Origin: Halorubrum sp. 2020YC2
Lineage (GTDB): Archaea; Halobacteriota; Halobacteria; Halobacteriales; Haloferacaceae
DNA: 64,000 bases
Direction: 5' to 3'
NCBI RefSeq assembly: GCF_018623055.1
Contig: NZ_CP076019.1
Coordinates: 1,116,001-1,180,000, forward strand
The notes under the pieces: model-generated
What the model was told of the DNA's origin: nothing
The model's database searches: none
The model's input: the letters and a program-made list of their open reading frames with translations, nothing else
Position numbers and translations under genes: made by a program
Shown here: one piece after another, positions 34,594 to 42,924 of the stretch
Numbering within the stretch: the stretch's first letter is position 1
Layout of the letters: the number at the start of each line of letters is the position of its first letter

Positions 34594-34974
34594 ATGCGCA
34601 TCGCGCTCATCGCACACGACGAACTGAAAGACGAGATGGTCGCGTTCGTCACGAAACACGCCGCGACCCTCGACGACTGCGAGCTAGTGACTACCGGGAC
34701 GACGGGCAAACGCATCTCGGAGGAGACCGGACTGGCGGTGAACAGGCAGTCGTCCGGGCCGCTCGGGGGCGACCTCCAGATCGGGGCGATGATCGCGGAC
34801 GACCGGATCGACGGGGTCGTGTTCCTCCGCGACCCGCTGACCGCGCAGGCGCACGAGCCGGACATCTCGGCGCTGCTGCGCGTCTGCGACGTGAAGGACG
34901 TGCCGCTGGCGACCAACGTCGCGTCCGCGGAGCTGCTCGTCGAGGGGCTGCTCGGCGGCGATTCTCTCGACTGA
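34594..34974 (+). CDS. mgsA: methylglyoxal synthase
   Basis: 126 residues of the MGS-like fold, converting dihydroxyacetone phosphate to methylglyoxal and phosphate, which bypasses lower glycolysis. [17 protein letters not shown] opens the protein, [17 protein letters not shown] is the phosphate-binding loop, [29 protein letters not shown] carries the catalytic Asp region (residues 50-78), and the C-terminus binds the substrate. The length is normal. Confidence 0.93.
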   Translation: MRIALIAHDELKDEMVAFVTKHAATLDDCELVTTGTTGKRISEETGLAVNRQSSGPLGGDLQIGAMIADDRIDGVVFLRDPLTAQAHEPDISALLRVCDVKDVPLATNVASAELLVEGLLGGDSLD

Positions 34975-35021
34975 TAGCGTCGACCGCGGTGATTTAACCG
35001 AGCCGGCCGAACGGCCGACAG

Positions 35022-35612
35022 ATGACTCGCCCGCAACGGACCCGCGTCCGAGCCCTCGCGCTCGCGCTGTTGCTCGTCGCCGCGAGCGTCGGCGTGGCCG
35101 CAGGGCAGGCCGGAGCGGCGGGACAGGCCGGAGCGGCGGGAGCGGTCTCGCACGTCTCGGCCGTCGGTTCTGCCGGGAGTCCCGCGGTCGACGGCTCCGC
35201 GAGCGGTCCGGCGACGGCCGGGCCGGGCGTCGACGCGGACGGCGCCGAGGTCGGGCCGATCACGAAGTGTTTCACCGGGGACGGGTACCCGATATCGATC
35301 GGCGGCGACGCGGGCGGCGCGGCGATGGAGACGGTGATCCACCTCTCCGTGCTGACCGACCCGGCCGCGGGCAACGAGTTCGGGCTCGAAACCGCGGGCC
35401 GCCTCGACGGCGAACCGATCGTGACGCTCGCAGCGGGCGTCAGACTGACCGCCAGAGAGGCGATAGCGGACGGCGTGGACCCGTTCGCGGCGTTCGACGT
35501 GCTGTACACATACGAGCTACGGCTCCCGATGTTCGACGGCGCGGTCGGAGACGCCGGCTACGAGGACGACGGGTCGCCAATCGACTCGACCGCCGGCGCG
35601 GTCGACTGTTGA
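35022..35612 (+). CDS. secreted haloarchaeal protein of unknown function
   Basis: 196 residues. The N-terminus RVRALALALLLVAASVGVAAGQ is a signal peptide with a cleavage-like AGQA site. Near-identical GQAGAAGQAGAAG repeats and a Ser/Ala/Gly-rich linker follow. The folded part starts near residue 80, with two cysteines (KCFTGDGYP and the final DC) that could pair. I do not recognise the family with certainty. Its end abuts the convergent gene at 35613 with only a TTGATCAA palindrome at the junction. Confidence 0.7.
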   Translation: MTRPQRTRVRALALALLLVAASVGVAAGQAGAAGQAGAAGAVSHVSAVGSAGSPAVDGSASGPATAGPGVDADGAEVGPITKCFTGDGYPISIGGDAGGAAMETVIHLSVLTDPAAGNEFGLETAGRLDGEPIVTLAAGVRLTAREAIADGVDPFAAFDVLYTYELRLPMFDGAVGDAGYEDDGSPIDSTAGAVDC

Positions 35613-36137
35613 TCAACCCTCCGCCGCGCCCGGCGGACGGACCCCGCGCACCAGCGCCAGCACCGCCTGTCGGGTCGTCTCGAACCCCTCGCCGGTCGGG
35701 TAGGCGCCGCCCGCGAGCAGGTACTCGCCGGACTCCCACGCCGCGAGCAGCGCCTCCACCGGGACCCGGTCGCCGTCGACCGCGCAGCGCCCGTGAAACA
35801 CCGACAGGGTCGCGCGCGACGCGTCGGGGTCGTCGACGTCGAGGGAGCGGTCGTCGCGGCGTTCGAGGCGCGTGATGTCTCGGTCCGCCAGGCGGTCGCG
35901 GAACCCCTCTCGGGCGCGCGACTCGACGAGTCGGGTCAGCGCCGGGTTCGGTCCGGCGTCCGGCGAGATGCGGAGCCGACTCGCGAAGAAGAACGGCCGC
36001 GGGGGCGGGGTCTCCCGCTCGTAGCGCGCCGTTCCCGCCGTAACCGAGACCGGTCCCGCCTCGAAGGGTCGCTCCGTCGACTCCGCGACGAGCGTCCAGC
36101 CGTCGAGGCGGTCGGCGGGGACGACCGGCGGTTCCAT
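35613..36137 (-). CDS. conserved haloarchaeal protein of unknown function
   Basis: 174 residues without a signal peptide or transmembrane segment. It has alternating strands (WTLVAESTERPFEAGPVSV, FFFASRLRISPD) and a helical end (RQAVLALVRGV). Phe-Phe-Phe within RPFFFASRLR is an unusual hydrophobic patch. It converges with the secreted-protein gene upstream in coordinate order. I do not recognise the family. Confidence 0.7.
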   Translation of the reverse strand: MEPPVVPADRLDGWTLVAESTERPFEAGPVSVTAGTARYERETPPPRPFFFASRLRISPDAGPNPALTRLVESRAREGFRDRLADRDITRLERRDDRSLDVDDPDASRATLSVFHGRCAVDGDRVPVEALLAAWESGEYLLAGGAYPTGEGFETTRQAVLALVRGVRPPGAAEG

Positions 36138-36207
36138 GGACCCGCATCTCTCCGAGCGGAAATAAAACGGACGGCGCGCGAGAAGGGGTCGGCGGGAGAA
36201 AACTCGG

Positions 36208-36528
36208 TCAGTGGTCGTCTTCGCGCCACTTGTGCTCGCACTCGGTACAGACGAAGAAGCGGGTCTCGGACTCGTCGGCCGCGCGGATCTGTTGCATGTA
36301 CCAGTACGCCTGGTCGTTGTCGCACTCGGGGCACTGCGCGGTCGTCGTCGGGAGCCCCTTGTCCTCGGCGTCGCTCACGTCGACAATCTCCGACTCGACC
36401 TGCGACTGGGTCGTCCACTCGTCGTCGCCGTCCTCGCGCCCGATCTCGTAGCCGCAGGAGCCGCACACCCAGTGGTCTTCGCCCTCGCCGGATTTCATCA
36501 TGGATCCGCACTCGTCGCAGAACTTCAT
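36208..36528 (-). CDS. tfs: transcription factor S
   Basis: 106 residues. The N-terminal zinc ribbon is MKFCDECGSMM with CxxC pairs in HWVCGSCGYE. The C-terminal ribbon is CPECDNDQAYWYMQQIRAADE with FFVCTECEHKW. The RAADESETRF turn holds the acidic DE pair that reaches the RNA polymerase active site and stimulates transcript cleavage. ATG 36528 is preferred because minus-strand CTTATATGC lies 25-30 nt upstream; an in-frame extension to 36552 would cross it. Confidence 0.95.
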   Translation of the reverse strand: MKFCDECGSMMKSGEGEDHWVCGSCGYEIGREDGDDEWTTQSQVESEIVDVSDAEDKGLPTTTAQCPECDNDQAYWYMQQIRAADESETRFFVCTECEHKWREDDH

Positions 36529-36610
36529 GCCCGAACCTACCGCGGATCGCATATAAGCGGCGGGATCGCGGACGAGGGCCGGACGCGCCCTCGGGGCGCC
36601 GACGCCGCCG

Positions 36611-37447
36611 TCAGTCCCCGTCGACGTGGTCGGCCAGCGCGAACCGGACCCGCTCCTCGTCGGGCCCCTTCGTCTCCCGGCCCGTGACGACCACCTCGCC
36701 GACGTCTTCGGTGTTCGCGACGTGCGTTCCCGCGCAGGCGGTGCGGTCGTACGGCTCGTCGCCCTCGGCCGCGCCCGCTATCTCGACGATCCGAAGCTCC
36801 TCGATCGAGTCGGGAAGCAGATCGATCCGTGTCCGGTCGGTATCGAGCGTCGCCTCCGCGGTCTCGCGGTCCATCGTGTAGCTCGACACCGGTCGCGCGT
36901 CCGCGACGAGTTCGTTGAGCCGCGACTCGATCCGGTCGAGGTCGTCGTCGGTGAACCGGTCGTAGGCGGCGTCGAGGCGCGCGCGGTCGCGGTACAGCTG
37001 ATTCCCTGTCGTCCGGGCGTCGAACTCGTCGAGCAACAGCGCCGAAAGCAGGTGCTGTGCGGTGTGGTACCGCGAGTGCGCCGCGCGGCGGTCGGCGTCG
37101 ACCTGGCAGACCACGTCGGTCCCCGGCTCCGGGAGCGCGGGCGCGTCGTCGGGCCCGTCGGTCGAGTCGGCCGTCCCGTCGACCCCGTCAACCGGTTCGA
37201 CCTCGTGGTACACCGTGTCCGCCATCTCGACGTCGACGACGCGGAACCGGGCGTCGTCGTCGCCCCCGTCTCCCGCGTCGTCGCCGTCGACCGCGCGGAT
37301 CGTTCCGGTGTCGTGCGGCTGACCCCCGCCCGTCGGGTAGAAGTGGGTCCGGTCGAGGACGATCCGGTCCGGGTCCGAGAGGACGCGCTCGACGGTCGCC
37401 TCGAACGCCGTCACCGCGTCGTCCGCGAGGTAGAGTCGCTCGGTCAC
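36611..37447 (-). CDS. alaX: alanyl-tRNA editing protein AlaX
   Basis: About 278 residues. It is a free-standing editing domain that deacylates mis-charged Ser- or Gly-tRNA-Ala. DRTHFYPTGGGQPHDTG is the AlaRS-like OB part, RYHTAQHLLSALL carries the HxxxH zinc pair, and CAGTHVANTEDVGEV carries CxxxH. A poly-Asp insert (DDAGDGGDDDAR) lies near residue 80. GTG 37447 is chosen because minus-strand GATATATC sits about 30 nt upstream; earlier in-frame codons are unlikely. Confidence 0.9.
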   Translation of the reverse strand: MTERLYLADDAVTAFEATVERVLSDPDRIVLDRTHFYPTGGGQPHDTGTIRAVDGDDAGDGGDDDARFRVVDVEMADTVYHEVEPVDGVDGTADSTDGPDDAPALPEPGTDVVCQVDADRRAAHSRYHTAQHLLSALLLDEFDARTTGNQLYRDRARLDAAYDRFTDDDLDRIESRLNELVADARPVSSYTMDRETAEATLDTDRTRIDLLPDSIEELRIVEIAGAAEGDEPYDRTACAGTHVANTEDVGEVVVTGRETKGPDEERVRFALADHVDGD

Positions 37448-37609
37448 GACTTCGAGGAGGGCCGCCGCCGAGATATATCCTCGGCTCTCGGAGACGGACC
37501 GCCGGACGGGCGGACCGGTCGCCGCCACCGCCGAAGCGGGCCCTCTCGGGGTATCGCGACTGATAGACGGGTGTCCACGTTTATCCGCGCCCCCGGCCTA
37601 CGCGACCGT

Positions 37610-39415
37610 ATGAACGGAGGTGAACGCGGAGCCGCGGCCGAGCGCGCCCAGAGCGAGGTGCTCGGAACGGTCCTCCTGTTGGGGCTGACGGTCGCGGTCG
37701 TCGGCACCACCGTCGCGCTCGGCGGCGCCGCGCTCGACGACTCCCAGCGGACCGCGGACCTCCAGCGCGCCGAGGGGGCGATGACGCAGATGGACTCCAA
37801 GGCGAGCCTCGTCGCGCACGGCGGGTCGCCGTCGCAGCGCGTCTCGTTCGGCAGCAGCCGCGGCGACCTGCGCGTCGATGAAGGGGCGGGGAAGATGCGG
37901 ATCGAGGTCGAGACCGAGGACGGGACGTACACGAACGAGACCACGCTCGGCGCGATCGTCTACGAGCGCGGCGACGAGGTCGTCGCCTATCAGGGCGGCG
38001 GGGTCTGGCGCGCGAACGCAGACAGCGCGTGGATGGTCTCGCCGCCGGAGTTCCACTACCGAGGTGACACGCTCACGCTCCCGCTGGTGACCGTCGCTGG
38101 CGAGAAGCGCCTCACCGACTCGGCAACCATCAGAGAGGGTACCGAACGGTCCGCCGGGCTGTTCGCCTCCGAGAACCTCTCGAACCCGCTTCTGGGCGGG
38201 AACGTCACAATCACCGTCGAGAGCGAATACGCCGAGGCGTGGGGGCGCTTCTTCGAGTCCAGAACCGGCGCGAACGTCACGCAGCTGTCGCCGGACAGGG
38301 TCGAGGCCAAACTCCGGACCGAGACCGTTCACCCGACGCTCAGCACGAGCGCTTCCGCCGTCGGGGGCGCGGACATCGCCGCGGGCGGAATCAGGCGGAT
38401 CGACGCCGACAGCTACAACTCCAGTATCGACGTGTACGGTTCGGATAACGTCGACGACAACGCGATAGTGCGGACCAACGGCGGCTTCGGTCAGGGACAG
38501 GGCGGGATCGGCAAGCTAGAGGAGATCCGGATTCGCGGCGACCTGCTCATGGGGGCGGATGATTTTCCCTCTGGACAGTTCAGAAAGAAGGTGAACGTCA
38601 GCGGAGAGAACCGGACCGGCGTCGACTTCGCCAGCGTGGACCCCGTGTCCGGGGCCATCGGACAGCGGATGGCTGGGGTACGGGACCTCGACACGGAGAG
38701 AGAGACGAGCGAGTTCGACTTCGATGGTGGGACGGAAAGCGTGACTCAAAACACGTACTTTTCCGACGCTCTCGAAGTGTCGGGCGGAAACACGCTTACC
38801 GTCGAAAACGGAACGACGCTCAACGTTTCCGGGAATCTCGACGTCGAGGACGGAGGATCCCTCGTGCTCGATACCGACGGCGGAGCGGTCAACGTACTCG
38901 TCGACGGCGATCTGGACGTCACCGGAACGAGCACGCTTCGCGCGATCGGTGGCGGTCGCGCGAATCTCTACGTTGATGGAGAAGTCACAATCCAGACCGA
39001 TGACGACGACGCGGGTAGCGAGACGGCGTCGATAACGACCGCGCAGGACACGCGGCTCGACATCTACAACACCGGTGACGTTACTCTCGATGACGGAGCG
39101 AATATCACGGCGGATCGGGACCGGACCAAGAACCTCTGGCTGTATTCGAGCGGAGACGCGATCGATATCGACGGCGACGACGGTCGCGTCCACTTCACCG
39201 GCGTGCTGTACGCACCGGAGAGCGACCTGATCCTCGAGGATTCGATGACGTTCAAAGGATCGTTCACGGCCGACAAGTTCGAGTTCGACGAGGGCAGACT
39301 GAGGCTACACTACGACGAGGTCCTCCGAGACAGCCAGCCCTTCGGCGGCGAGTCGGTCCCCGTGGTGAGCCACCTCCACGTCTCCACGCACCGCGTGGTC
39401 ATGGACTCGGACTGA
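37610..39415 (+). CDS. large pilin-like protein with beta-helix domain
   Basis: 601 residues. The N-terminus AERAQSEVLGTVLLLGLTVAV is an archaeal type IV pilin-like signal and helix. The next 200 residues resemble DUF7289 proteins. From about residue 350 there is a right-handed beta-helix-like region of short repeats (LTVENGTTLNVSGNLDVEDG, LDIYNTGDVTLDDGANI) ending in VLYAPESDLILEDS and LHYDEVLRD. This matches the PilX/DUF7305-type ending I know from bacterial pilus-tip proteins. TTTATCC near 37580 gives a leaderless promoter. It may be a minor or tip pilin for the system encoded opposite. Confidence 0.75.
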   Translation: MNGGERGAAAERAQSEVLGTVLLLGLTVAVVGTTVALGGAALDDSQRTADLQRAEGAMTQMDSKASLVAHGGSPSQRVSFGSSRGDLRVDEGAGKMRIEVETEDGTYTNETTLGAIVYERGDEVVAYQGGGVWRANADSAWMVSPPEFHYRGDTLTLPLVTVAGEKRLTDSATIREGTERSAGLFASENLSNPLLGGNVTITVESEYAEAWGRFFESRTGANVTQLSPDRVEAKLRTETVHPTLSTSASAVGGADIAAGGIRRIDADSYNSSIDVYGSDNVDDNAIVRTNGGFGQGQGGIGKLEEIRIRGDLLMGADDFPSGQFRKKVNVSGENRTGVDFASVDPVSGAIGQRMAGVRDLDTERETSEFDFDGGTESVTQNTYFSDALEVSGGNTLTVENGTTLNVSGNLDVEDGGSLVLDTDGGAVNVLVDGDLDVTGTSTLRAIGGGRANLYVDGEVTIQTDDDDAGSETASITTAQDTRLDIYNTGDVTLDDGANITADRDRTKNLWLYSSGDAIDIDGDDGRVHFTGVLYAPESDLILEDSMTFKGSFTADKFEFDEGRLRLHYDEVLRDSQPFGGESVPVVSHLHVSTHRVVMDSD

Positions 39416-39448
39416 TCCCGGCCGGTCGACCGACCCCGTTCAGCCGAC

Positions 39449-40216
39449 TCAGTCCGTGAACTCGACGCGGGTGCCGGTCCGGTGGACGACGAGCCGGTTC
39501 TCACCGGAAACGCTCATGTTGACCGTCAGTTCGTCGCCCGTGAGATTGACCGAGTCGATCCGATCGGAACCGTCGCGTCGGGACTCGAAGTACCGTTCCC
39601 AGGCGTCGGCCGTCGGACCTCGGATCCGAATCGTCACGTTGTCCGTCACCTCCGTAGCGGTGCGGTCACCGGTCAAGCTGGCCCGGACGAGAACCGTCCC
39701 GTCGCCCGCGACGCCGTCGCTTCCGTGCGATGTCACGTCGACGAGCCTGATCAGCGTCGTCTCGCCGAGCATGAGGTCCGGTTCGTGAAGCATGATGCTG
39801 CCCCCGCCGTCGCTCCGGATCACCGCTCCGTGTTCGTACCGAATCCGGGTGTCGCCAGCGCCGAAGTACGTGATCCCGGTCGTCGAGCTCTCGATCGTTC
39901 CCCCCGTCGCGTTGCGTATCTCATACGAGGAGTCGCTCGTGAACGCTACTCTACCGCCACCGAGTCGGATCTCGGTGGCCCGGCTCGGGACCCCGTCTCG
40001 ACCGAGGTCGTTGAAGCTGTCGTGGAGGACGTCGAACGCGCGCTCGACGTTGTTGTCGCGCTCCGCGAGCCGGGCGTCCTCCAGCCCGCCGAAGCCGACG
40101 GTGAACGTGACCGCGATCGTCGTCGCGATCAGCGCGAACACTAACACGAACCCGACGGTCTCGCTGACGCCGCGGTCGTCGCCTCGGAAGCCGGCGTCGC
40201 GGTCGGTCCCCCTCAT
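39449..40216 (-). CDS. DUF7289-like pilin-type protein
   Basis: 255 residues. RGVSETVGFVLVFALIATTIAVTFT (residues 16-40) is a pilin-type signal and N-terminal helix. The rest is beta-rich and secreted, with RIRYEHGAVIRSDGGG and WERYFESRRDG similar to the large protein at 37610. It is the last gene of the minus-strand pilus operon and converges with 37610-39415. Confidence 0.78.
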   Translation of the reverse strand: MRGTDRDAGFRGDDRGVSETVGFVLVFALIATTIAVTFTVGFGGLEDARLAERDNNVERAFDVLHDSFNDLGRDGVPSRATEIRLGGGRVAFTSDSSYEIRNATGGTIESSTTGITYFGAGDTRIRYEHGAVIRSDGGGSIMLHEPDLMLGETTLIRLVDVTSHGSDGVAGDGTVLVRASLTGDRTATEVTDNVTIRIRGPTADAWERYFESRRDGSDRIDSVNLTGDELTVNMSVSGENRLVVHRTGTRVEFTD

Positions 40217-40223
40217 CGCTCGC

Positions 40224-40706
40224 TCACCACCACCGAGCCGTTCGCCCCGCCCCCTCGTCTGGCGGCACCCACCGGATCCGCAGGTCCCCGCCGTCGACGG
40301 TCGCGTTCTCGACCGCGACGTCCGCGCTCGTGCGGAACGGGACCTCGACTGTCGCGTCGGTCCGGTCGCTCTCCAGCGCGATCGTCCCCCGGGTGTCGCC
40401 CGCGCTCACGCGGATCCGATACCCCGTCCCGGACACCGTGCCGGGGAGGGTTACGGGTCGGTCGACGGTGAGATCGCCGCGGGACGACGCGGTCGCGACG
40501 ACCCTGTCGACGGTGTCTACGTCCGCCGCGAGCCGCTCGCCCACGACGGTGAGCTCCCCCTGCGCGGCGCGCTCACGCTGTGTCTCGACAAACGAGCCGC
40601 CGGCGACGAACAGCCCCGACAGCAGCAGCGTCGAAATCGCGAGCGTCATGACGTAGCCGACGGTGACGGAGACGGCGCGGTCGGACCCGCCAGAGACCTC
40701 ACGCAT
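40224..40706 (-). CDS. DUF7266-like pilin-type protein
   Basis: About 160 residues, beginning REVSGGSDRAVSVTVGYVMT, a pilin-type signal (RAVSVTVGYVMTLAISTLLL). The mature part is small and beta-rich. ATG 40706 overlaps the stop of the preceding gene by 8 nt; GTG 40715 is an in-frame alternative. It is one of a run of single-helix secreted proteins in the pilus operon. Confidence 0.75.
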   Translation of the reverse strand: MREVSGGSDRAVSVTVGYVMTLAISTLLLSGLFVAGGSFVETQRERAAQGELTVVGERLAADVDTVDRVVATASSRGDLTVDRPVTLPGTVSGTGYRIRVSAGDTRGTIALESDRTDATVEVPFRTSADVAVENATVDGGDLRIRWVPPDEGAGRTARWW

Positions 40707-41793
40707 CGCGCTCACCCGGCGCGAGCCGAACCACGTCGGCGTACGTCAGCTCCGGCGTCCGGTGGCTGATCTCGACGTCGACGGCGTAGATCCCTTCGAC
40801 GACGTACGGCCGCGAGGAGGTGTCGAGGTGGGGAGTCTCGTCGTGGTCGTCGACCACGAAGCTGTACGTTCCGGTCGCCGCGTCGCCGTTCTCGTGGCTG
40901 ATGTTGTACGCGTCGTACGGTTCGTCGTCGCTCTGGACGCCCCCGGCCCAGACGGAGACGGGGTCGGGGAACGGCCGGCCGTCGACCGTGCCTGCGGTCA
41001 GGTCGATCGTGACGTTCTCGACGCCCTCGTGTGAGTAGGTCTTCGAAGCGTCGACCGTCGCGTTCTTCACCCGCACGTCGATCGCGCCGGCCGAGCCGTT
41101 CGACAGCGTCACCGACCAGTTCTCGCTCGCGCCGTCGGCCACGACCCTGAACGCGTCGTCCGGGTCGTCGGAGAGGGTCGTTGAGTCCACCGTCAGCCGG
41201 TAGTTTCGCGCGCGGTTGACGCCGCTCACGACGGTCCAGTCGGCGGGCGAGCCGCCGGGGGCCGTCATGTTCCGGAAGCCGCCGTCGGTCTCGTTCTGTG
41301 CGACGAAGTGCCCCTCCTCGACGGTCGAGCGGTTCACGCGCACGTCGACGATCGCCCCGTCCCGCGCGCGGAGGCCGGCGACCGTCCGGGCGTACGTCGT
41401 CGCGCTCTCGTCGAAGTCGCTCTCCATCCCGGCGGCGCTGCTCCGGTTCCGGTGTTCGCGGTCGAGGATCCCGGCGAGGTCCTCGGCTGCCCCGTCGCGG
41501 AACTCGATCGCCTCCGCTCCGCCCGCGTCGGCGCCGCGGGTCGCGAGGTTCTCGGTGTAGATGACGGTGTTCAACAGGAGGACGACCGCGACGAAGAGGA
41601 CCGCGAGCGTCAGCCCGGTGATGAGGATGATCTGCGCTCGGTCCTCGTCGCGGTCGCCGTCACCGCGGTTGCGCTCGCGGCAGTTGCGCTCACGGCGGTC
41701 GCGCTCCCCGCTACGACGGCCGCGACCGTCGTCGGGACAGTCGCCTTCGCTGTCGCGGACGGAGGTGCGGAAGGGGAGACTCACATCTGCCAT
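40699..41793 (-). CDS. DUF7261-like secreted pilin-type protein
   Basis: 364 residues. An unusually long cytoplasmic N-terminus rich in Arg, Asp and Glu (GERDRRERNCRERNRGDGD) precedes DRAQIILITGLTLAVLFVAVVLLLN, the pilin-like helix near residue 55. The mature part is beta-rich with many Asn-x-Ser/Thr sites, possible N-glycosylation sites. It overlaps its neighbours on both sides. The Arg/Glu repeat may be an extension caused by an upstream start; a later start just before the helix is possible. Confidence 0.72.
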   Translation of the reverse strand: MADVSLPFRTSVRDSEGDCPDDGRGRRSGERDRRERNCRERNRGDGDRDEDRAQIILITGLTLAVLFVAVVLLLNTVIYTENLATRGADAGGAEAIEFRDGAAEDLAGILDREHRNRSSAAGMESDFDESATTYARTVAGLRARDGAIVDVRVNRSTVEEGHFVAQNETDGGFRNMTAPGGSPADWTVVSGVNRARNYRLTVDSTTLSDDPDDAFRVVADGASENWSVTLSNGSAGAIDVRVKNATVDASKTYSHEGVENVTIDLTAGTVDGRPFPDPVSVWAGGVQSDDEPYDAYNISHENGDAATGTYSFVVDDHDETPHLDTSSRPYVVEGIYAVDVEISHRTPELTYADVVRLAPGERDA

Positions 41794-42395
41794 GCGGTGA
41801 TCCTCACCTCCACGACCGTGTACAGGACCGCCGGGCGGTCCGCGTCGACCGGGGGCGCCAAGTACGACGCGGAGCCGTTCTCCGCGAGGGCGCGCTCGTC
41901 GCCGTCCGCCCCGAACCGGTCGTCGCCGTACAGCGCGACGCGAACGCTCGCCGTCGCCGCGTTGTCGCTCGGCGTCCCCATGTCGACCATCGTGGTGTCT
42001 CCCGTCCGGTTGCCGCCGTCCTCGGGGTAGGACACCTCGATGTCAAAGGCGATCTGGCGGTCGCCGAACGCCTCTTCCAGCGGGTCGTGGAGCGGGTGCG
42101 ACTCCGGCGGCACGCCGGCGTAGGAGCCGTCGTCGCTCGCGTTGACGAACCCGTCCCCGTCGTAGTACAGCAGCGCGGCCGTCAGGTTCCCGCTCTCTCC
42201 CGTCGTCGTCAACAGGTCCTGCGCGGCGATCGACACCTGGTTCTCGACGTGTTGGTTCGACGTGCTTGCGGACAGCGGCGTGACCGCGGTCGCCTGCGTG
42301 GCGAAGATGAGCCCGGCGACCAGCAGCAGCGCCGCCGTAAACGCCTCTAAGGTGTGCGCCTGCCCGCGGTCGTCGGGGAGGTGTTCGACGAACAT
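41781..42395 (-). CDS. DUF7288-like secreted pilin-type protein
   Basis: 204 residues. DRGQAHTLEAFTAALLLVAGLIFA is the signal and N-terminal helix. The mature region has several Asn-x-Thr sites and ends RITAWQM. It overlaps the next gene by 13 nt and follows the DUF7287-like gene by 1 nt. Its family role is unknown beyond belonging to this gene set. Confidence 0.75.
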   Translation of the reverse strand: MFVEHLPDDRGQAHTLEAFTAALLLVAGLIFATQATAVTPLSASTSNQHVENQVSIAAQDLLTTTGESGNLTAALLYYDGDGFVNASDDGSYAGVPPESHPLHDPLEEAFGDRQIAFDIEVSYPEDGGNRTGDTTMVDMGTPSDNAATASVRVALYGDDRFGADGDERALAENGSASYLAPPVDADRPAVLYTVVEVRITAWQM

Positions 42396-42396
42396 C

Positions 42397-42924
42397 TCAC
42401 CACACCCGGAGCGTGAGCCGGTAGGTCTCGGGACCCCGCCGGTCTTCGGGGTCGTCCACGGTGACGACGCGACTGGCGGCCGAGACGCTCTCCGTTCGCG
42501 GCGGCGCAGGGCCGGCGCGCATCGCGACGGCCGTCCCGTTCGAGTCGAGCGACGCGACGCTCCCGTGCTGCGTGACGGTCAGGTTGAGCCCCCGGATGTC
42601 GTCGACGCCGAGTTCCGCGTGGAGGTCGTCGGCGCTCGCCGTCCAGTCGCAGTCCGACTCGTCGCTCGCCGCTCCCGGGTCCGAACCGTTGAAGAACGCG
42701 AACGCACAGGCGTGCGACAGCGTCGCCGTCGAGCCGGCGCCGGCGAGCGACGACTCCGCGAGCCGGGCGGCGCCGCGCTCGGCGACGATGACGGTCGCAC
42801 CCTCACCGACGGCGTACGGCTCCAAAAGCGACGGGACGAACGCGAACGTGAAGCCGACCGCGACGAGGAACACCGACATGCCGACGACGAAGTCGAGGAC
42901 CGTCTGCGCGCGGTCACCCGACAT
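42397..42924 (-). CDS. DUF7287-like secreted pilin-type protein
   Basis: 175 residues. DRAQTVLDFVVGMSVFLVAVGFTFAF is the signal-like helix (residues 4-29). The mature part holds two cysteines (SHACAF and ESDCDW) that could form a disulfide. It overlaps the platform gene by 11 nt, so it is translated with it. It is the first of four small secreted proteins after the machinery genes. Confidence 0.75.
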   Translation of the reverse strand: MSGDRAQTVLDFVVGMSVFLVAVGFTFAFVPSLLEPYAVGEGATVIVAERGAARLAESSLAGAGSTATLSHACAFAFFNGSDPGAASDESDCDWTASADDLHAELGVDDIRGLNLTVTQHGSVASLDSNGTAVAMRAGPAPPRTESVSAASRVVTVDDPEDRRGPETYRLTLRVW

